64,000 nt of DNA, from contig SCRM01000017.1 of the NCBI GenBank assembly GCA_004298045.1, positions 1 through 64,000 on the forward strand. Reading direction: 5' to 3'. Shown here one piece after another: positions 18,503 through 26,248 of the stretch. This DNA comes from Rhodanobacter sp. (GTDB lineage Bacteria > Pseudomonadota > Gammaproteobacteria > Xanthomonadales > Rhodanobacteraceae). A program made the translations under genes and the position numbers. How positions within the stretch are numbered: position 1 is the first letter of the stretch; each line of letters begins with the position of its first letter. The notes beneath the pieces were generated by a model. It did no database searches. It was not told the origin of the DNA and worked only from the letters and a program-made list of their open reading frames with translations.

Positions 18503-19269
18503 GCCGGCTCCCCGACCACGCCGGCCTCGTGCTCCTTGACCCAGGCGTAGCCGTGCTCTTCGAGTTTCAACGCCAGCGTACGGTCGCCGCTTTCGACGAT
18601 TTTGCCGTCGGCCAACACATGCACGAAATCGGGCGTGATGTAATCGAGCAGGCGCTGGTAGTGGGTAATGACCAGGAACGAACGCTCCGGCGACCGCAGC
18701 GCGTTGACACCCTGCGAAACCTGCTTCAGGGCGTCGATGTCCAGGCCGGAGTCGGTCTCGTCCAGAATTGCAAGCTTGGGTTCCAACAGCGCCATCTGGA
18801 AAATCTCGTTGCGCTTTTTCTCGCCGCCGGAGAAGCCCTCGTTCACCGCGCGCTTGAGCAGGTCATCGCTGATCTGCATGATCTTGAGCTTCTCGCGCAC
18901 GGTCTTCAGGAACGCCATCGAGTCCAGCTCGTTCTCGCCGCGCGCCTTGCGCTGTGCGTTGAGCGCAGTGCGCAGGAAATAGGTGTTGTTGACGCCGGGA
19001 ATCTCCACCGGATACTGCAGCGCGAGAAACACGCCGGCCGCTGCGCGCTCCTCCGGCGGCAGCTCCAGGATATTCACGCCGTTGAACTCGACGCTGCCGG
19101 CCGTGACCTCATACCCCGGTCGGCCGGCAAGCACATTGCCCAGCGTCGACTTGCCGGCGCCATTCGGGCCCATGATTGCGTGTACCTCACCCGCATTGAC
19201 GGCGAGCGTGAGGCCCTTGAGGATTTCCTTGCCAGCAACGCGGGCGTGCAGGTTTTCGATTTTTAGCAT
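18499..19269 (-). CDS. sufC: Fe-S cluster assembly ATPase SufC
   Basis: A 256-residue ABC-type ATPase of the SufBCD scaffold. Walker A is GPNGAGKST (34-42), the signature is SGGEKKRNE (about 148) and Walker B is LAILDETDSGLD (about 170). The start MLKIENLHARVAG is at 19269; the frame is open to 19329, but that extension is encoded by a dispersed GGGATTCGGG repeat and is not credible. The 131-bp gap to sufB contains an inverted pair of that repeat. It overlaps sufD by 4 nt. Confidence 0.96.
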   Translation of the reverse strand: MLKIENLHARVAGKEILKGLTLAVNAGEVHAIMGPNGAGKSTLGNVLAGRPGYEVTAGSVEFNGVNILELPPEERAAAGVFLALQYPVEIPGVNNTYFLRTALNAQRKARGENELDSMAFLKTVREKLKIMQISDDLLKRAVNEGFSGGEKKRNEIFQMALLEPKLAILDETDSGLDIDALKQVSQGVNALRSPERSFLVITHYQRLLDYITPDFVHVLADGKIVESGDRTLALKLEEHGYAWVKEHEAGVVGEPA

Positions 19270-19270
19270 G

Positions 19271-19394
19271 ATTGGGATTCGGGATACGGGATTGGGGATT
19301 CGGGTGGCGCGCGGGAGGAGCGAGGGCAAGGCGTACCGGGATCAAGGCTACGGGCTGGCAGTTTTGCCGAATCCCGCATCCCCAATCCCTAATC
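19271..19394. repeat. GGGATTCGGG inverted-pair element between sufB and sufC
   Basis: A degenerate tandem run of GGGATTC/GGGATAC units (19271-19304) faces an inverse run of GAATCCC/CATCCCC units (19367-19394), with about 60 bp between. The arms are complementary, so the sufBC transcript could form a large hairpin here. Related elements lie at 39636-39790 and 54229-54434, and single arms at 21923-21952 and 25161-25187. Confidence 0.75.
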
Positions 19395-19400
19395 ACCGCC

Positions 19401-20873
19401 CTACCCGATCGCCCCCTGCAACGACACTTCCATCAGCTTCTTGGCTTCCACGGCGAACTCCATCGGCAATTCGCGGAATACTTGTTTGCAGAAGCCGTCG
19501 ACGATCATCGATACCGCATCTTCCTCGCGGATGCCGCGCGAGCGGCAATAAAACATCTGGTCATCGGAGATCTTGGAGGTGGTGGCTTCGTGCTCGACGA
19601 CGGCGGTGGGGTTCTTCACTTCCATGTACGGGAAGGTGTGCGCGCCGCACTTCTTGCCAATCAGGAGTGAATCGCACGACGTGTAGTTGCGTGCGCCGGC
19701 GGCACTTTTCTTGACTTCCACCAGGCCGCGGTAGCTGTTGTTGCTCTTGCCGGCGCTGATGCCCTTGGAAATGATCTTGCTCTTGGTGTCCTTGCCGATG
19801 TGGACCATCTTGGTGCCGGTATCGGCCTGCTGGTAGTGGTGGGTGACTGCCACGGAATGGAACTCGCCGACCGAGCGGTCGCCGCGCAAGATGACGCTGG
19901 GGTATTTCCAGGTGATCGCCGAACCGGTTTCCACCTGGGTCCAGGTGATTTTGCTGTCATCGCCGCGGCATTCGCCACGCTTGGTGACGATGTTGTACAC
20001 GCCGCCCTTGCCGTTCTCGTCGCCGGGGTACCAGTTCTGTACCGTCGAGTACTTGATCTCGGCTTTTTCCAGCGCCACCAGCTCGACCACCGCCGCGTGC
20101 AACTGGTTCTCGTCGCGCTTGGGAGCGGTGCAGCCTTCGAGATAGGACACGTGCGACCCAGCCTCAGCCACGATCAGCGTTCGCTCGAACTGCCCGGTGT
20201 TCTGCGCGTTGATGCGGAAATAGGTGGACAGCTCCATCGGGCAACGCACGCCCTTGGGGATGAACACGAAGCTGCCATCGGAAAACACTGCCGAATTCAG
20301 CGCCGCGTAGAAGTTGTCACCCGGCGGCACCACACTGCCGAGATATTTCTGCACCAGCTCGGGGTAATCGCGGATCGCCGAGCTCATCGAACAGAACAGC
20401 ACGCCGGCATCGGCCAGCTGCTTGCGGAAGGTGGTCACCACCGAAACCGAATCGAACACCGCGTCCACCGCGACGCCAGCCAGCGCGGCGCGCTCGTGCA
20501 ACGGCACGCCGAGCTTGTCGTAGGTGTCGAGAATGGCCGGGTCGACCTCATCCAGCGACTTCGGCTTTTTCTTCGGCGCCGAGTAGTAGCTGATCTTCTG
20601 ATAATCCTGCGGTTCGAGCTTCAGGTGCGCCCACTTCGGCTCTTCCATCGTCAGCCAGTGGCGATAGGCGGATAGCCGCCACTCGGTCATCCACTCCGGC
20701 TCGTGCTTGATCGCGGAGAGCTGGCGAATGGTTTCCTCGTTCAACCCCGGCGGCAGGCCGGTGGTCTCGATCTGGGTGATGAAACCGGCGCTGTATTGCC
20801 GGCCGAGGACTTCGGCAACCTCGGCGTTGTCGCGCAACACGGTCGCGGTGCTGTCGTTGGTTTCGCTGCTCAT
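19401..20873 (-). CDS. sufB: Fe-S cluster assembly protein SufB
   Basis: A 490-residue scaffold protein on which the nascent Fe-S cluster is built with SufC and SufD. Typical stretches are [20 protein letters not shown] near residue 140, [20 protein letters not shown] near 200 and the C-terminal [20 protein letters not shown] near 405, with conserved cysteine and histidine residues. The ATG at 20873 overlaps the stop of the Rrf2 regulator gene by 4 nt, placing sufB second in the operon. Length agrees with the family (480-495). Confidence 0.97.
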   Translation of the reverse strand: MSSETNDSTATVLRDNAEVAEVLGRQYSAGFITQIETTGLPPGLNEETIRQLSAIKHEPEWMTEWRLSAYRHWLTMEEPKWAHLKLEPQDYQKISYYSAPKKKPKSLDEVDPAILDTYDKLGVPLHERAALAGVAVDAVFDSVSVVTTFRKQLADAGVLFCSMSSAIRDYPELVQKYLGSVVPPGDNFYAALNSAVFSDGSFVFIPKGVRCPMELSTYFRINAQNTGQFERTLIVAEAGSHVSYLEGCTAPKRDENQLHAAVVELVALEKAEIKYSTVQNWYPGDENGKGGVYNIVTKRGECRGDDSKITWTQVETGSAITWKYPSVILRGDRSVGEFHSVAVTHHYQQADTGTKMVHIGKDTKSKIISKGISAGKSNNSYRGLVEVKKSAAGARNYTSCDSLLIGKKCGAHTFPYMEVKNPTAVVEHEATTSKISDDQMFYCRSRGIREEDAVSMIVDGFCKQVFRELPMEFAVEAKKLMEVSLQGAIG

Positions 20874-21346
20874 GCGTGGGTTCTGCCTTTCGAAATGCCG
20901 GCTCTCAGCGGAATGGGTGCAACGTTCGCCTCGAAGCGCCGCGGTGGCGGGTGCACCATGTCTTCCAGACTCACCTCGCGCAGCGCGCGCTCGAGGATGC
21001 TGCTGATGCGCTGCCAACTGCCGCGCACGGTGCAGCGCGCAGCACGCTCGCAGCCGGTGCCCGATACACCACACTCGGTCATGCCGATCGGGCCTTCCAT
21101 GACCTCGACAATTTCCGCCAGTGAAATGGCCAGTGCCGGGCGGGCGAGGCGATAGCCGCCGTTGACGCCGCGGAACGACTCCACCAGTCCGGCGTGCCCG
21201 AGGGTCTTCAGGAGCTTGCCGACGGTAGGCAGTTCCAGACGCGTCTCGTCGGCAATCTGCGCCGTGCTCAACACAGTGCCAGGGTGGGCGGCGATGCAAG
21301 TCATCACCGCCGTGGCGTAATCCGTGAGTCGACTGACGCGAAGCAT
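20870..21346 (-). CDS. Rrf2-family transcriptional regulator of the suf operon (IscR/SufR-type)
   Basis: A 158-residue winged-helix regulator. [20 protein letters not shown] and [20 protein letters not shown] are the typical Rrf2 helices. Three cysteines, Cys92, Cys99 and Cys105 (C-X6-C-X5-C), are placed to hold an Fe-S cluster as in IscR, so it probably senses cluster status and represses suf when clusters are plentiful. It is first in the operon, coupled by ATGA to sufB. A TTGACC-N7-GGTCAA dyad over its promoter suggests autoregulation. ATG at 21346 has AGG upstream. Confidence 0.9.
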   Translation of the reverse strand: MLRVSRLTDYATAVMTCIAAHPGTVLSTAQIADETRLELPTVGKLLKTLGHAGLVESFRGVNGGYRLARPALAISLAEIVEVMEGPIGMTECGVSGTGCERAARCTVRGSWQRISSILERALREVSLEDMVHPPPRRFEANVAPIPLRAGISKGRTHA

Positions 21347-21388
21347 TGGGGGGAACCTGCGCGTGGCAAGTGGGCAATCCAGACCAAA

Positions 21389-21417
21389 ATGGTACTGATT
21401 GACCCGGAAGCGGTCAA
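21389..21417 (-). promoter_or_regulatory. suf operon promoter with overlapping TTGACC-N7-GGTCAA operator
   Basis: On the minus strand, -35 TTGACC (21417-21412) and -10 TACCAT (21394-21389) are 17 bp apart, about 43 bp ahead of the regulator start. The -35 box is one arm of a perfect dyad TTGACC-N7-GGTCAA (21399-21417) that continues into the spacer. A repressor bound there would block RNA polymerase. Binding by the Rrf2 protein encoded next to it is inferred from position. Confidence 0.65.
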
Positions 21418-21427
21418 ATCGCTGCAT

Positions 21428-21459
21428 TGCACCAACCCAGAGCACCGCGTGCACCAACC
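21428..21459 (+). promoter_or_regulatory. possible NtrC half-sites upstream of glnK
   Basis: TGCACCAACC occurs twice as a direct repeat (21428-21437 and 21450-21459), 22 bp apart centre to centre, roughly 70-100 bp ahead of the sigma-54 type element. TGCACCA is the left half of the NtrC consensus TGCACC-N5-GGTGCA; the right halves are poor. The assignment is tentative. Confidence 0.3.
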
Positions 21460-21528
21460 TCGCCAGTAACCCGTACAGATGACGTCGCAGCGGGGGTTTG
21501 GGCGGCCATTTGTGGGGTCCCGGTGCGC

Positions 21529-21544
21529 TGGCACGCATCGTGCT
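21529..21544 (+). promoter_or_regulatory. sigma-54 (-24/-12) promoter of glnK-amt
   Basis: TGGCACG-N4-GTGCT (21529-21544) differs from the consensus TGGCACG-N4-TTGCT at one base and keeps the invariant GG-N10-GC spacing. It lies 34 bp before the glnK start. Sigma-54/NtrC control of glnK-amt under nitrogen limitation is established in proteobacteria. Confidence 0.7.
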
Positions 21545-21577
21545 GCAACCACACCAGGCCAACCTCGGAGCCGACAC

Positions 21578-21916
21578 ATGCAGTGGGTTACCGCAATCAT
21601 CAAGCCGTTCAAGCTCGACGACGTGCGCGAAGCACTGGCCGAGGCCGGCGTGCAAGGCATGACGGTCACCGAAGTCAAAGGCTTCGGCCGCCAGCACGGC
21701 CACACCGAGCTGTACCGCGGCGCCGAATACACCGTCGATTTTCTGCCCAAGCTGAAGATCGAGGTGGCCGTCAGCGACGATGCGCTCGATCGCGTGCTGG
21801 AAGCCATCGAGCACAGCGCGCGCACCGGCAAGGTGGGCGACGGCAAGCTGTTCGTGTCCGCACTCACGCAGGTCATCCGCATCCGCACGCTGGAGGTGGA
21901 TGACGATGCGGTGTGA
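21578..21916 (+). CDS. glnK: nitrogen regulatory protein P-II (GlnK type)
   Basis: A 112-residue P-II signal protein, which reads 2-oxoglutarate, ATP/ADP and glutamine status. The uridylylated tyrosine is Tyr51 in ELYRGAEYTVDF within the T-loop; VGDGKLFV near residue 86 is the B-loop. GGAG precedes ATG 21578. The amt gene downstream overlaps its end, and glnK-amt pairing implies that this protein plugs AmtB when ammonium is high. The C-terminus ends LEVDDDAV instead of the usual RTGE-type tail, and this is where the amt reading frame begins. Confidence 0.95.
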   Translation: MQWVTAIIKPFKLDDVREALAEAGVQGMTVTEVKGFGRQHGHTELYRGAEYTVDFLPKLKIEVAVSDDALDRVLEAIEHSARTGKVGDGKLFVSALTQVIRIRTLEVDDDAV

Positions 21917-23315
21917 ACGGGCGGGATTCGGGATACGGGATTCGGGATTTGGAAAAGCGGCGGCGCGCGAGCGTGTGAGCCGGCGGAGCAAAGGCAAGAC
22001 GCCGCTGCGCAAGCTGCTTGCCGGCGTGGCACTCGCGGCATTCGCCATGCCGGCGCTGGCGTTGCCGGCGGGACGGGTGGACAGCGGGGATACGGCGTGG
22101 ATGCTGACGGCGTGCGTGCTGGTATTGATGATGACGCTGCCGGGCATCGCGCTGTTTTATGGCGGCATGGTGCGCGCCAAAAACCTGTTGTCGGTGATGA
22201 TGCAGTGCCTTGCCTGCATGGTGCTGGCGACGCTGGTGTGGGTGGTGTGCGGGTATTCGCTGGCGTTCAGCACGCTCGGCATGCAGGCGGGAACCACCGG
22301 CTGGCACTCGTTCGTTGGCGGCTGGGATCGCGCCTTGCTGATCGGGCTTACTCCGAACTCGGTGCACGGCGACGTGCCGGACAGCGTGTTCGTGCTGTTC
22401 CAGCTCGGCTTTGCCGCGATCACGCCGGCGCTGATCGTGGGGGCATGGGTCGGACGCATGAAGTTCAGCGCCATGCTGTGGTTCACCGGACTGTGGCTGC
22501 TGCTGGCGTATGCGCCGTTGGCACACATGGTGTGGAGCGGGCCCGGCGCGCTGCTGGCGGATTCGGGCGTAATCGATTTTGCCGGCGGCACCGTGGTGCA
22601 CATCAACGCCGGCGTGGCCGGGCTGGTGGCCTGCCTGGTCATCGGCAAACGCCGCGGCTGGCCGCGCACACACATGCCGCCGCACCACCTGGGCTACACC
22701 GTGCTCGGGACCAGCCTGCTGTGGCTCGGCTGGTTCGGCTTCAACGCCGGCTCGGCGATCGCCGCCGACGGCAGTGCCGGCATGGCGATGCTCACCACCC
22801 AGATCGCCGCCGCGGCCGCAGCGTTCGGCTGGACGGCGGTGGAATGGATTACGCATAAACGCGCCAGCGTGCTTGGCACTGCGTCCGGCGTCGTCGCCGG
22901 GTTGGTGGCGGTCACGCCGGCCGCCGGCACCTGCGGGCCCGGCGGCGCGCTGGTGATCGGTCTCGTCACCGGCATCGTCTGTTTCTTCACCGCCAGCCGT
23001 CTCAAATATCGCCTGGGCTACGACGACACGCTGGACGTATTCGGCGTGCACGCCATCGCCGGCATCCTCGGCGCGCTGCTCACCGGCCCCTTTGCCGCAC
23101 ATGGGCTGGGCGGCTTCGGCAACGTGGGTTCGGCGTGGTGGCAGCTGTGGATCCAGGCCAAGGGCGTGGCCTTCACCATCGCGTGGAGCGCGCTCGCCAG
23201 CTGGCTCATCCTCAAAGTCATCGACCGCACCCTCGGCCTGCGCGTGGATGCCGAGCAAGAGCTGACCGGGCTCGATCTCGCCCAGCATGGGGAGCAGGCG
23301 TACAACCTGTCGTGA
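21900..23315 (+). CDS. amt: ammonium transporter
   Basis: A 471-residue AmtB-type channel for NH4+/NH3 in the inner membrane. The core has about eleven helices with ALFYGGMVRAKN near residue 90, the conserved pore histidines in the GYTVLGTSLLWLGWFGFNAG and DVFGVHAIAGILGA stretches, and a preceding signal peptide LRKLLAGVALAAFAMPALA. The start at 21900 has GGAGG directly ahead and overlaps glnK by 17 nt, but residues 8-18 are then encoded by a GGGATTCGGG repeat. A GTG at 21975 is an alternative that removes this extension and still keeps the signal peptide. Confidence 0.92.
   Translation: MTMRCERAGFGIRDSGFGKAAARERVSRRSKGKTPLRKLLAGVALAAFAMPALALPAGRVDSGDTAWMLTACVLVLMMTLPGIALFYGGMVRAKNLLSVMMQCLACMVLATLVWVVCGYSLAFSTLGMQAGTTGWHSFVGGWDRALLIGLTPNSVHGDVPDSVFVLFQLGFAAITPALIVGAWVGRMKFSAMLWFTGLWLLLAYAPLAHMVWSGPGALLADSGVIDFAGGTVVHINAGVAGLVACLVIGKRRGWPRTHMPPHHLGYTVLGTSLLWLGWFGFNAGSAIAADGSAGMAMLTTQIAAAAAAFGWTAVEWITHKRASVLGTASGVVAGLVAVTPAAGTCGPGGALVIGLVTGIVCFFTASRLKYRLGYDDTLDVFGVHAIAGILGALLTGPFAAHGLGGFGNVGSAWWQLWIQAKGVAFTIAWSALASWLILKVIDRTLGLRVDAEQELTGLDLAQHGEQAYNLS
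21923..21952. repeat. GGGATTCGGG tandem repeat arm at the 5' end of amt
   Basis: About four degenerate GGGATTC units just after the glnK stop and inside the longer amt reading frame. The same unit makes up the arms at 19271-19394, 25161-25187, 39636-39790 and 54229-54434. No inverse arm is visible within 100 bp here. Confidence 0.7.
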
Positions 23316-23430
23316 TGTCGCGGGCAGGGCGCCGTACACACGCTTCGTCCTGGTCTCGACGCGAGCAGCCAGCTCGCGCGGGCGTGGCGGCCTCGCTAAG
23401 CTGCGCGGTGTCTCCCGTTTTCTGCACGCC

Positions 23431-24480
23431 ATGTCCGTTTCCGATCCAGACCGTGCCGCCGCCCGCCTTGCCTGGGCGCGCACTGTGCTTGGCGACCCCG
23501 CGCTGACGCTCGCTGCCGCCTCCAGCGACGCCAGCTTTCGCAGCTATTGGCGCACACAGCACGCCGGGCAAAGCTGGATCGTGATGGACTCGCCGCCGGC
23601 GCACGAGGATCCGCGTCCATGGCTGGCGATCGGCGCGCGGCTGGCCGCCGCCGGGCTGCATGTGCCGGTGGTGCATGCGCAGGATCTCGGCCAAGGCTTC
23701 CTGCTGATCGAGGACCTGGGCTCGCGGCTGTATCTCGATGCGCTCGACGCGACGAACGCCGACGACCTGTACGGCGCGGCGCTCGACGCGCTCCTGGTGA
23801 TGCAGACCCGCGTCGCTGCCGACGACCTGCCGCCGTTCAATCACGCGGTGCTGGTGGACGGGCTGGAAGTGATGCCGAAGTGGTTCCTCGAACACCACCT
23901 TGGCCACACGCCAAGCTGCGAGGAATGGGACGTGCTGGAGATCGCCTTCGATGCGATCATCCGCAACGCGCTGGCGCAGCCGCGCTGCTTCGTGCACCGC
24001 GATTTCCACAGCCGCAATCTGCTGGTGACCGCGGTGAACAGCCCCGGCATCATCGATTTCCAGGGCGCGCTGCATGGGCCGATCACCTACGACCTCGCCT
24101 CGCTGCTGCGCGACGCCTACATTGTCTGGCCGCGCGAGCGGGTGGAAGCGTGGGTGGCTGGCTACCGGGCAAAACTGCTCGACGCGGGGGTGATCGGTCA
24201 CGACGTTTTACCCGCGCAGTTCCAGCGCTGGTTCGACCTCACCGGCCTGCACCGCCACGTGCGCGTGCTTGGCCAGTTCTATCGGCTGTGGTATCGCGAC
24301 GGCAAGCCGGGCTACCTCAAGGACGTGCCCACTGTGTACGCCTACGTGCTCGACGTGGCGCACCGCTACAACGAGCTGCACGCATTGGCCGACCTCATCG
24401 AACGCCATGCGGATGGCATCGACCTGGCGCAACCGCGTACCACACCAGCCGGCGAGCCGCCCGCATGCGCCACGCACTGA
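23431..24480 (+). CDS. amgK: anomeric N-acetylmuramate/N-acetylglucosamine kinase
   Basis: A 349-residue aminoglycoside-phosphotransferase-fold kinase. The catalytic loop is CFVHRDFHSRNLLV (HxDxxxxN, about residue 190) and the metal motif is IIDFQGALHGPITYDLASL (about 208). The murU gene overlaps its end, which is diagnostic for AmgK: it phosphorylates MurNAc at C1 in peptidoglycan recycling, bypassing de novo UDP-MurNAc synthesis. ATG 23431 starts MSVSDPDRAAARLAW; the frame is open further upstream but without similarity. The bypass is associated with intrinsic fosfomycin tolerance in pseudomonads. Confidence 0.9.
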   Translation: MSVSDPDRAAARLAWARTVLGDPALTLAAASSDASFRSYWRTQHAGQSWIVMDSPPAHEDPRPWLAIGARLAAAGLHVPVVHAQDLGQGFLLIEDLGSRLYLDALDATNADDLYGAALDALLVMQTRVAADDLPPFNHAVLVDGLEVMPKWFLEHHLGHTPSCEEWDVLEIAFDAIIRNALAQPRCFVHRDFHSRNLLVTAVNSPGIIDFQGALHGPITYDLASLLRDAYIVWPRERVEAWVAGYRAKLLDAGVIGHDVLPAQFQRWFDLTGLHRHVRVLGQFYRLWYRDGKPGYLKDVPTVYAYVLDVAHRYNELHALADLIERHADGIDLAQPRTTPAGEPPACATH

Positions 24481-25157
24481 TCTTTGCCGCCGGCCTGGGC
24501 GAGCGCATGCGCCCGCTCACCGACCACACGCCCAAACCGCTGCTGACGGTCGGCGGCAAGCCGCTGATCGTGTGGCAACTGGAAAAACTCGCTGCGCTCG
24601 ACGTGCACTACGTGGTGATCAACACCTCGCACCTGGCCGCGCAGTTTCCCGACACGCTGGGCGATGGCAGTCGCTGGGGGCTGCGCATCCGCTACGCCTA
24701 CGAAGGCCCGATGCCGCTGGAGACCGGCGGCGGCATGCTGCACGCGCTGCCGCTGCTCGGGCCGGAGCCGTTTCTCGTCATCAACGGCGACGTATGGTGC
24801 GACCTCGACTTCGCGACGCTGCCGGCGGCGCCTCAGGGCCTCGCCCACCTGGTGTTGGTGGACAACCCGGCGCAGCACCCGTGCGGCGACTTCGCGCTGG
24901 ATGCGACCGGCACGCTGCACGCGGATGGCGCACCCAAACTCACCTACAGCGGCATCGGCGTATTTCGTCGTGAATTTCTCGATCACTGGCACACTGTGGT
25001 GAACGACGCCGCCGGCACCCCACCACGCTTCAAGCTGCGGCCATTGCTGGACGCGGCGATGGCCGCCGGCCAGCTCACCGGCCACCGCTACGGCGGGCGA
25101 TGGGAAGACGTGGGCACGCCGCAACGGCTGGCGGCGCTGGATACCGCGCTCGGCTGA
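24465..25157 (+). CDS. murU: N-acetylmuramate alpha-1-phosphate uridylyltransferase
   Basis: A 230-residue nucleotidyltransferase. The nucleotide-binding signature MRHALIFAAGLGERMRPLT opens the protein, followed by KPLLTVGGKPLI (about residue 25), the metal-site aspartate in INGDVWCDLDF (about 108) and a C-terminal WEDVGTPQRL. It turns MurNAc-1-phosphate from AmgK into UDP-MurNAc. The start at 24465 overlaps amgK by 16 nt. A strong terminator follows, ending the unit before secF. Confidence 0.92.
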   Translation: MRHALIFAAGLGERMRPLTDHTPKPLLTVGGKPLIVWQLEKLAALDVHYVVINTSHLAAQFPDTLGDGSRWGLRIRYAYEGPMPLETGGGMLHALPLLGPEPFLVINGDVWCDLDFATLPAAPQGLAHLVLVDNPAQHPCGDFALDATGTLHADGAPKLTYSGIGVFRREFLDHWHTVVNDAAGTPPRFKLRPLLDAAMAAGQLTGHRYGGRWEDVGTPQRLAALDTALG

Positions 25158-25160
25158 CGG

Positions 25161-25187
25161 GCCGGGAATCGGGACACGGGATTCGGT
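25161..25187. repeat. GGGATTCGGG repeat arm after murU
   Basis: Three degenerate units (GGGAATC, GGGACAC, GGGATTC) between the murU stop and the terminator stem. A single arm with no inverse partner nearby. Confidence 0.6.
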
Positions 25188-25189
25188 AA

Positions 25190-25222
25190 AAAAAGCGCGT
25201 GGCTTGCAGCCACGCGCTTTTT
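25190..25222. terminator. bidirectional terminator between murU and secF
   Basis: AAAAAGCGCGTGGC (25190-25203), loop TTGCA, GCCACGCGCTTTTT (25209-25222): a 14-bp stem whose A and T flanks make it an intrinsic terminator on both strands, serving the converging murU and secF transcripts. Confidence 0.92.
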
Positions 25223-25288
25223 CGGGTCAGGCCTCAGCCGACAACGATTGCCGGCACCGAGCCCAGTCGGGACGAAGCCGCCGCACCA

Positions 25289-26245
25289 TCAGGGCCGACG
25301 CGCAAGCTCCGGGTTTTCGCGGGTCACCGGCATCAGGTCCTTCTTCGACACGCCAAGCCACAGCAGGATCGGGCTGGCGACGAAGATCGACGACAGCGTG
25401 CCGACCACAATGCCGATCAGCATGGTGATGGCGAAGCCGTGCACCGCGGTGCCGCCGAAGAAATACAGCGCGCCCATGGCAATGCCGGTGAACAACGAGG
25501 TGATGATGGTTCTGGACAGCGTGCTGTTGATCGAGCGGTTGAGGATCTCCTCCGGCTCGGCCTTGCGCGCCAGCCGGAACAGCTCGCGGATGCGGTCGAA
25601 CACCACCACCTTGTCGTTGATCGAGTAGCCGATCACCGCCAGCACCGAGGCCAGCTCGGTCATGTCGAACTCGCGTTGCACCAGCGCGAGGATGCCGAGC
25701 GTCACCAGCGTGTCGTGGATTTCGGTGAGCACCGCGGACACCGCAAAACGGCGTTCGAAGCGCATCCACAGGTAGGCCATGATGCCAATGATGACGAACA
25801 CCGCGGCCACCATGCCGTCGCTCTTGAGCTCGGCGCCCACCTCGGCGCTGACCGAGGAGCGGCTCTTGAGCACGGCGTCGCTGCGCGTCGACTTGAGCGC
25901 GCCCATCACCATCTGCGACACCTTGTCGAGGTTCACCTGCCCCTTGGCGTCCTTCATCGACGCGGTCGGCTGCAGGCGCACGTTGACTTCGCGCGAGCCG
26001 CCCACGCTCTGCACCACCACAGTGCCGAGGCCAGCCTTTTCCAGCGCGTCGCGCACGTCGTTGGTCTGCACCGGACTGTTGTAATCGACCACCAGCGACA
26101 CGCCGCCGGTGAAATCCAGGCCGTAGTTCAGCCCGCGCGTGGCGATCAGCACCACCGACGACACCGCGAGGACGATCGCGATGGTGATGCTCGCCCAGCG
26201 CAGGCGCAGGAAGTGGATGTTCGCGTTGTGATTGAAGATTTCCAT
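25289..26245 (-). CDS. secF: protein translocase subunit SecF
   Basis: A 318-residue six-helix membrane protein of the SecDF complex that uses proton motive force to pull exported proteins through SecYEG. GLNYGLDFTGGVSLVVDY near residue 38 is the family signature; the later MTELASVLAVIGYSINDKVVVFDRI near 190 contains the conserved membrane Asp-rich motif. It begins 3 bp after secD and closes the tgt / yajC-secD-secF cluster. Length is standard. Confidence 0.96.
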   Translation of the reverse strand: MEIFNHNANIHFLRLRWASITIAIVLAVSSVVLIATRGLNYGLDFTGGVSLVVDYNSPVQTNDVRDALEKAGLGTVVVQSVGGSREVNVRLQPTASMKDAKGQVNLDKVSQMVMGALKSTRSDAVLKSRSSVSAEVGAELKSDGMVAAVFVIIGIMAYLWMRFERRFAVSAVLTEIHDTLVTLGILALVQREFDMTELASVLAVIGYSINDKVVVFDRIRELFRLARKAEPEEILNRSINSTLSRTIITSLFTGIAMGALYFFGGTAVHGFAITMLIGIVVGTLSSIFVASPILLWLGVSKKDLMPVTRENPELARRP

Positions 26246-26248
26246 GGC

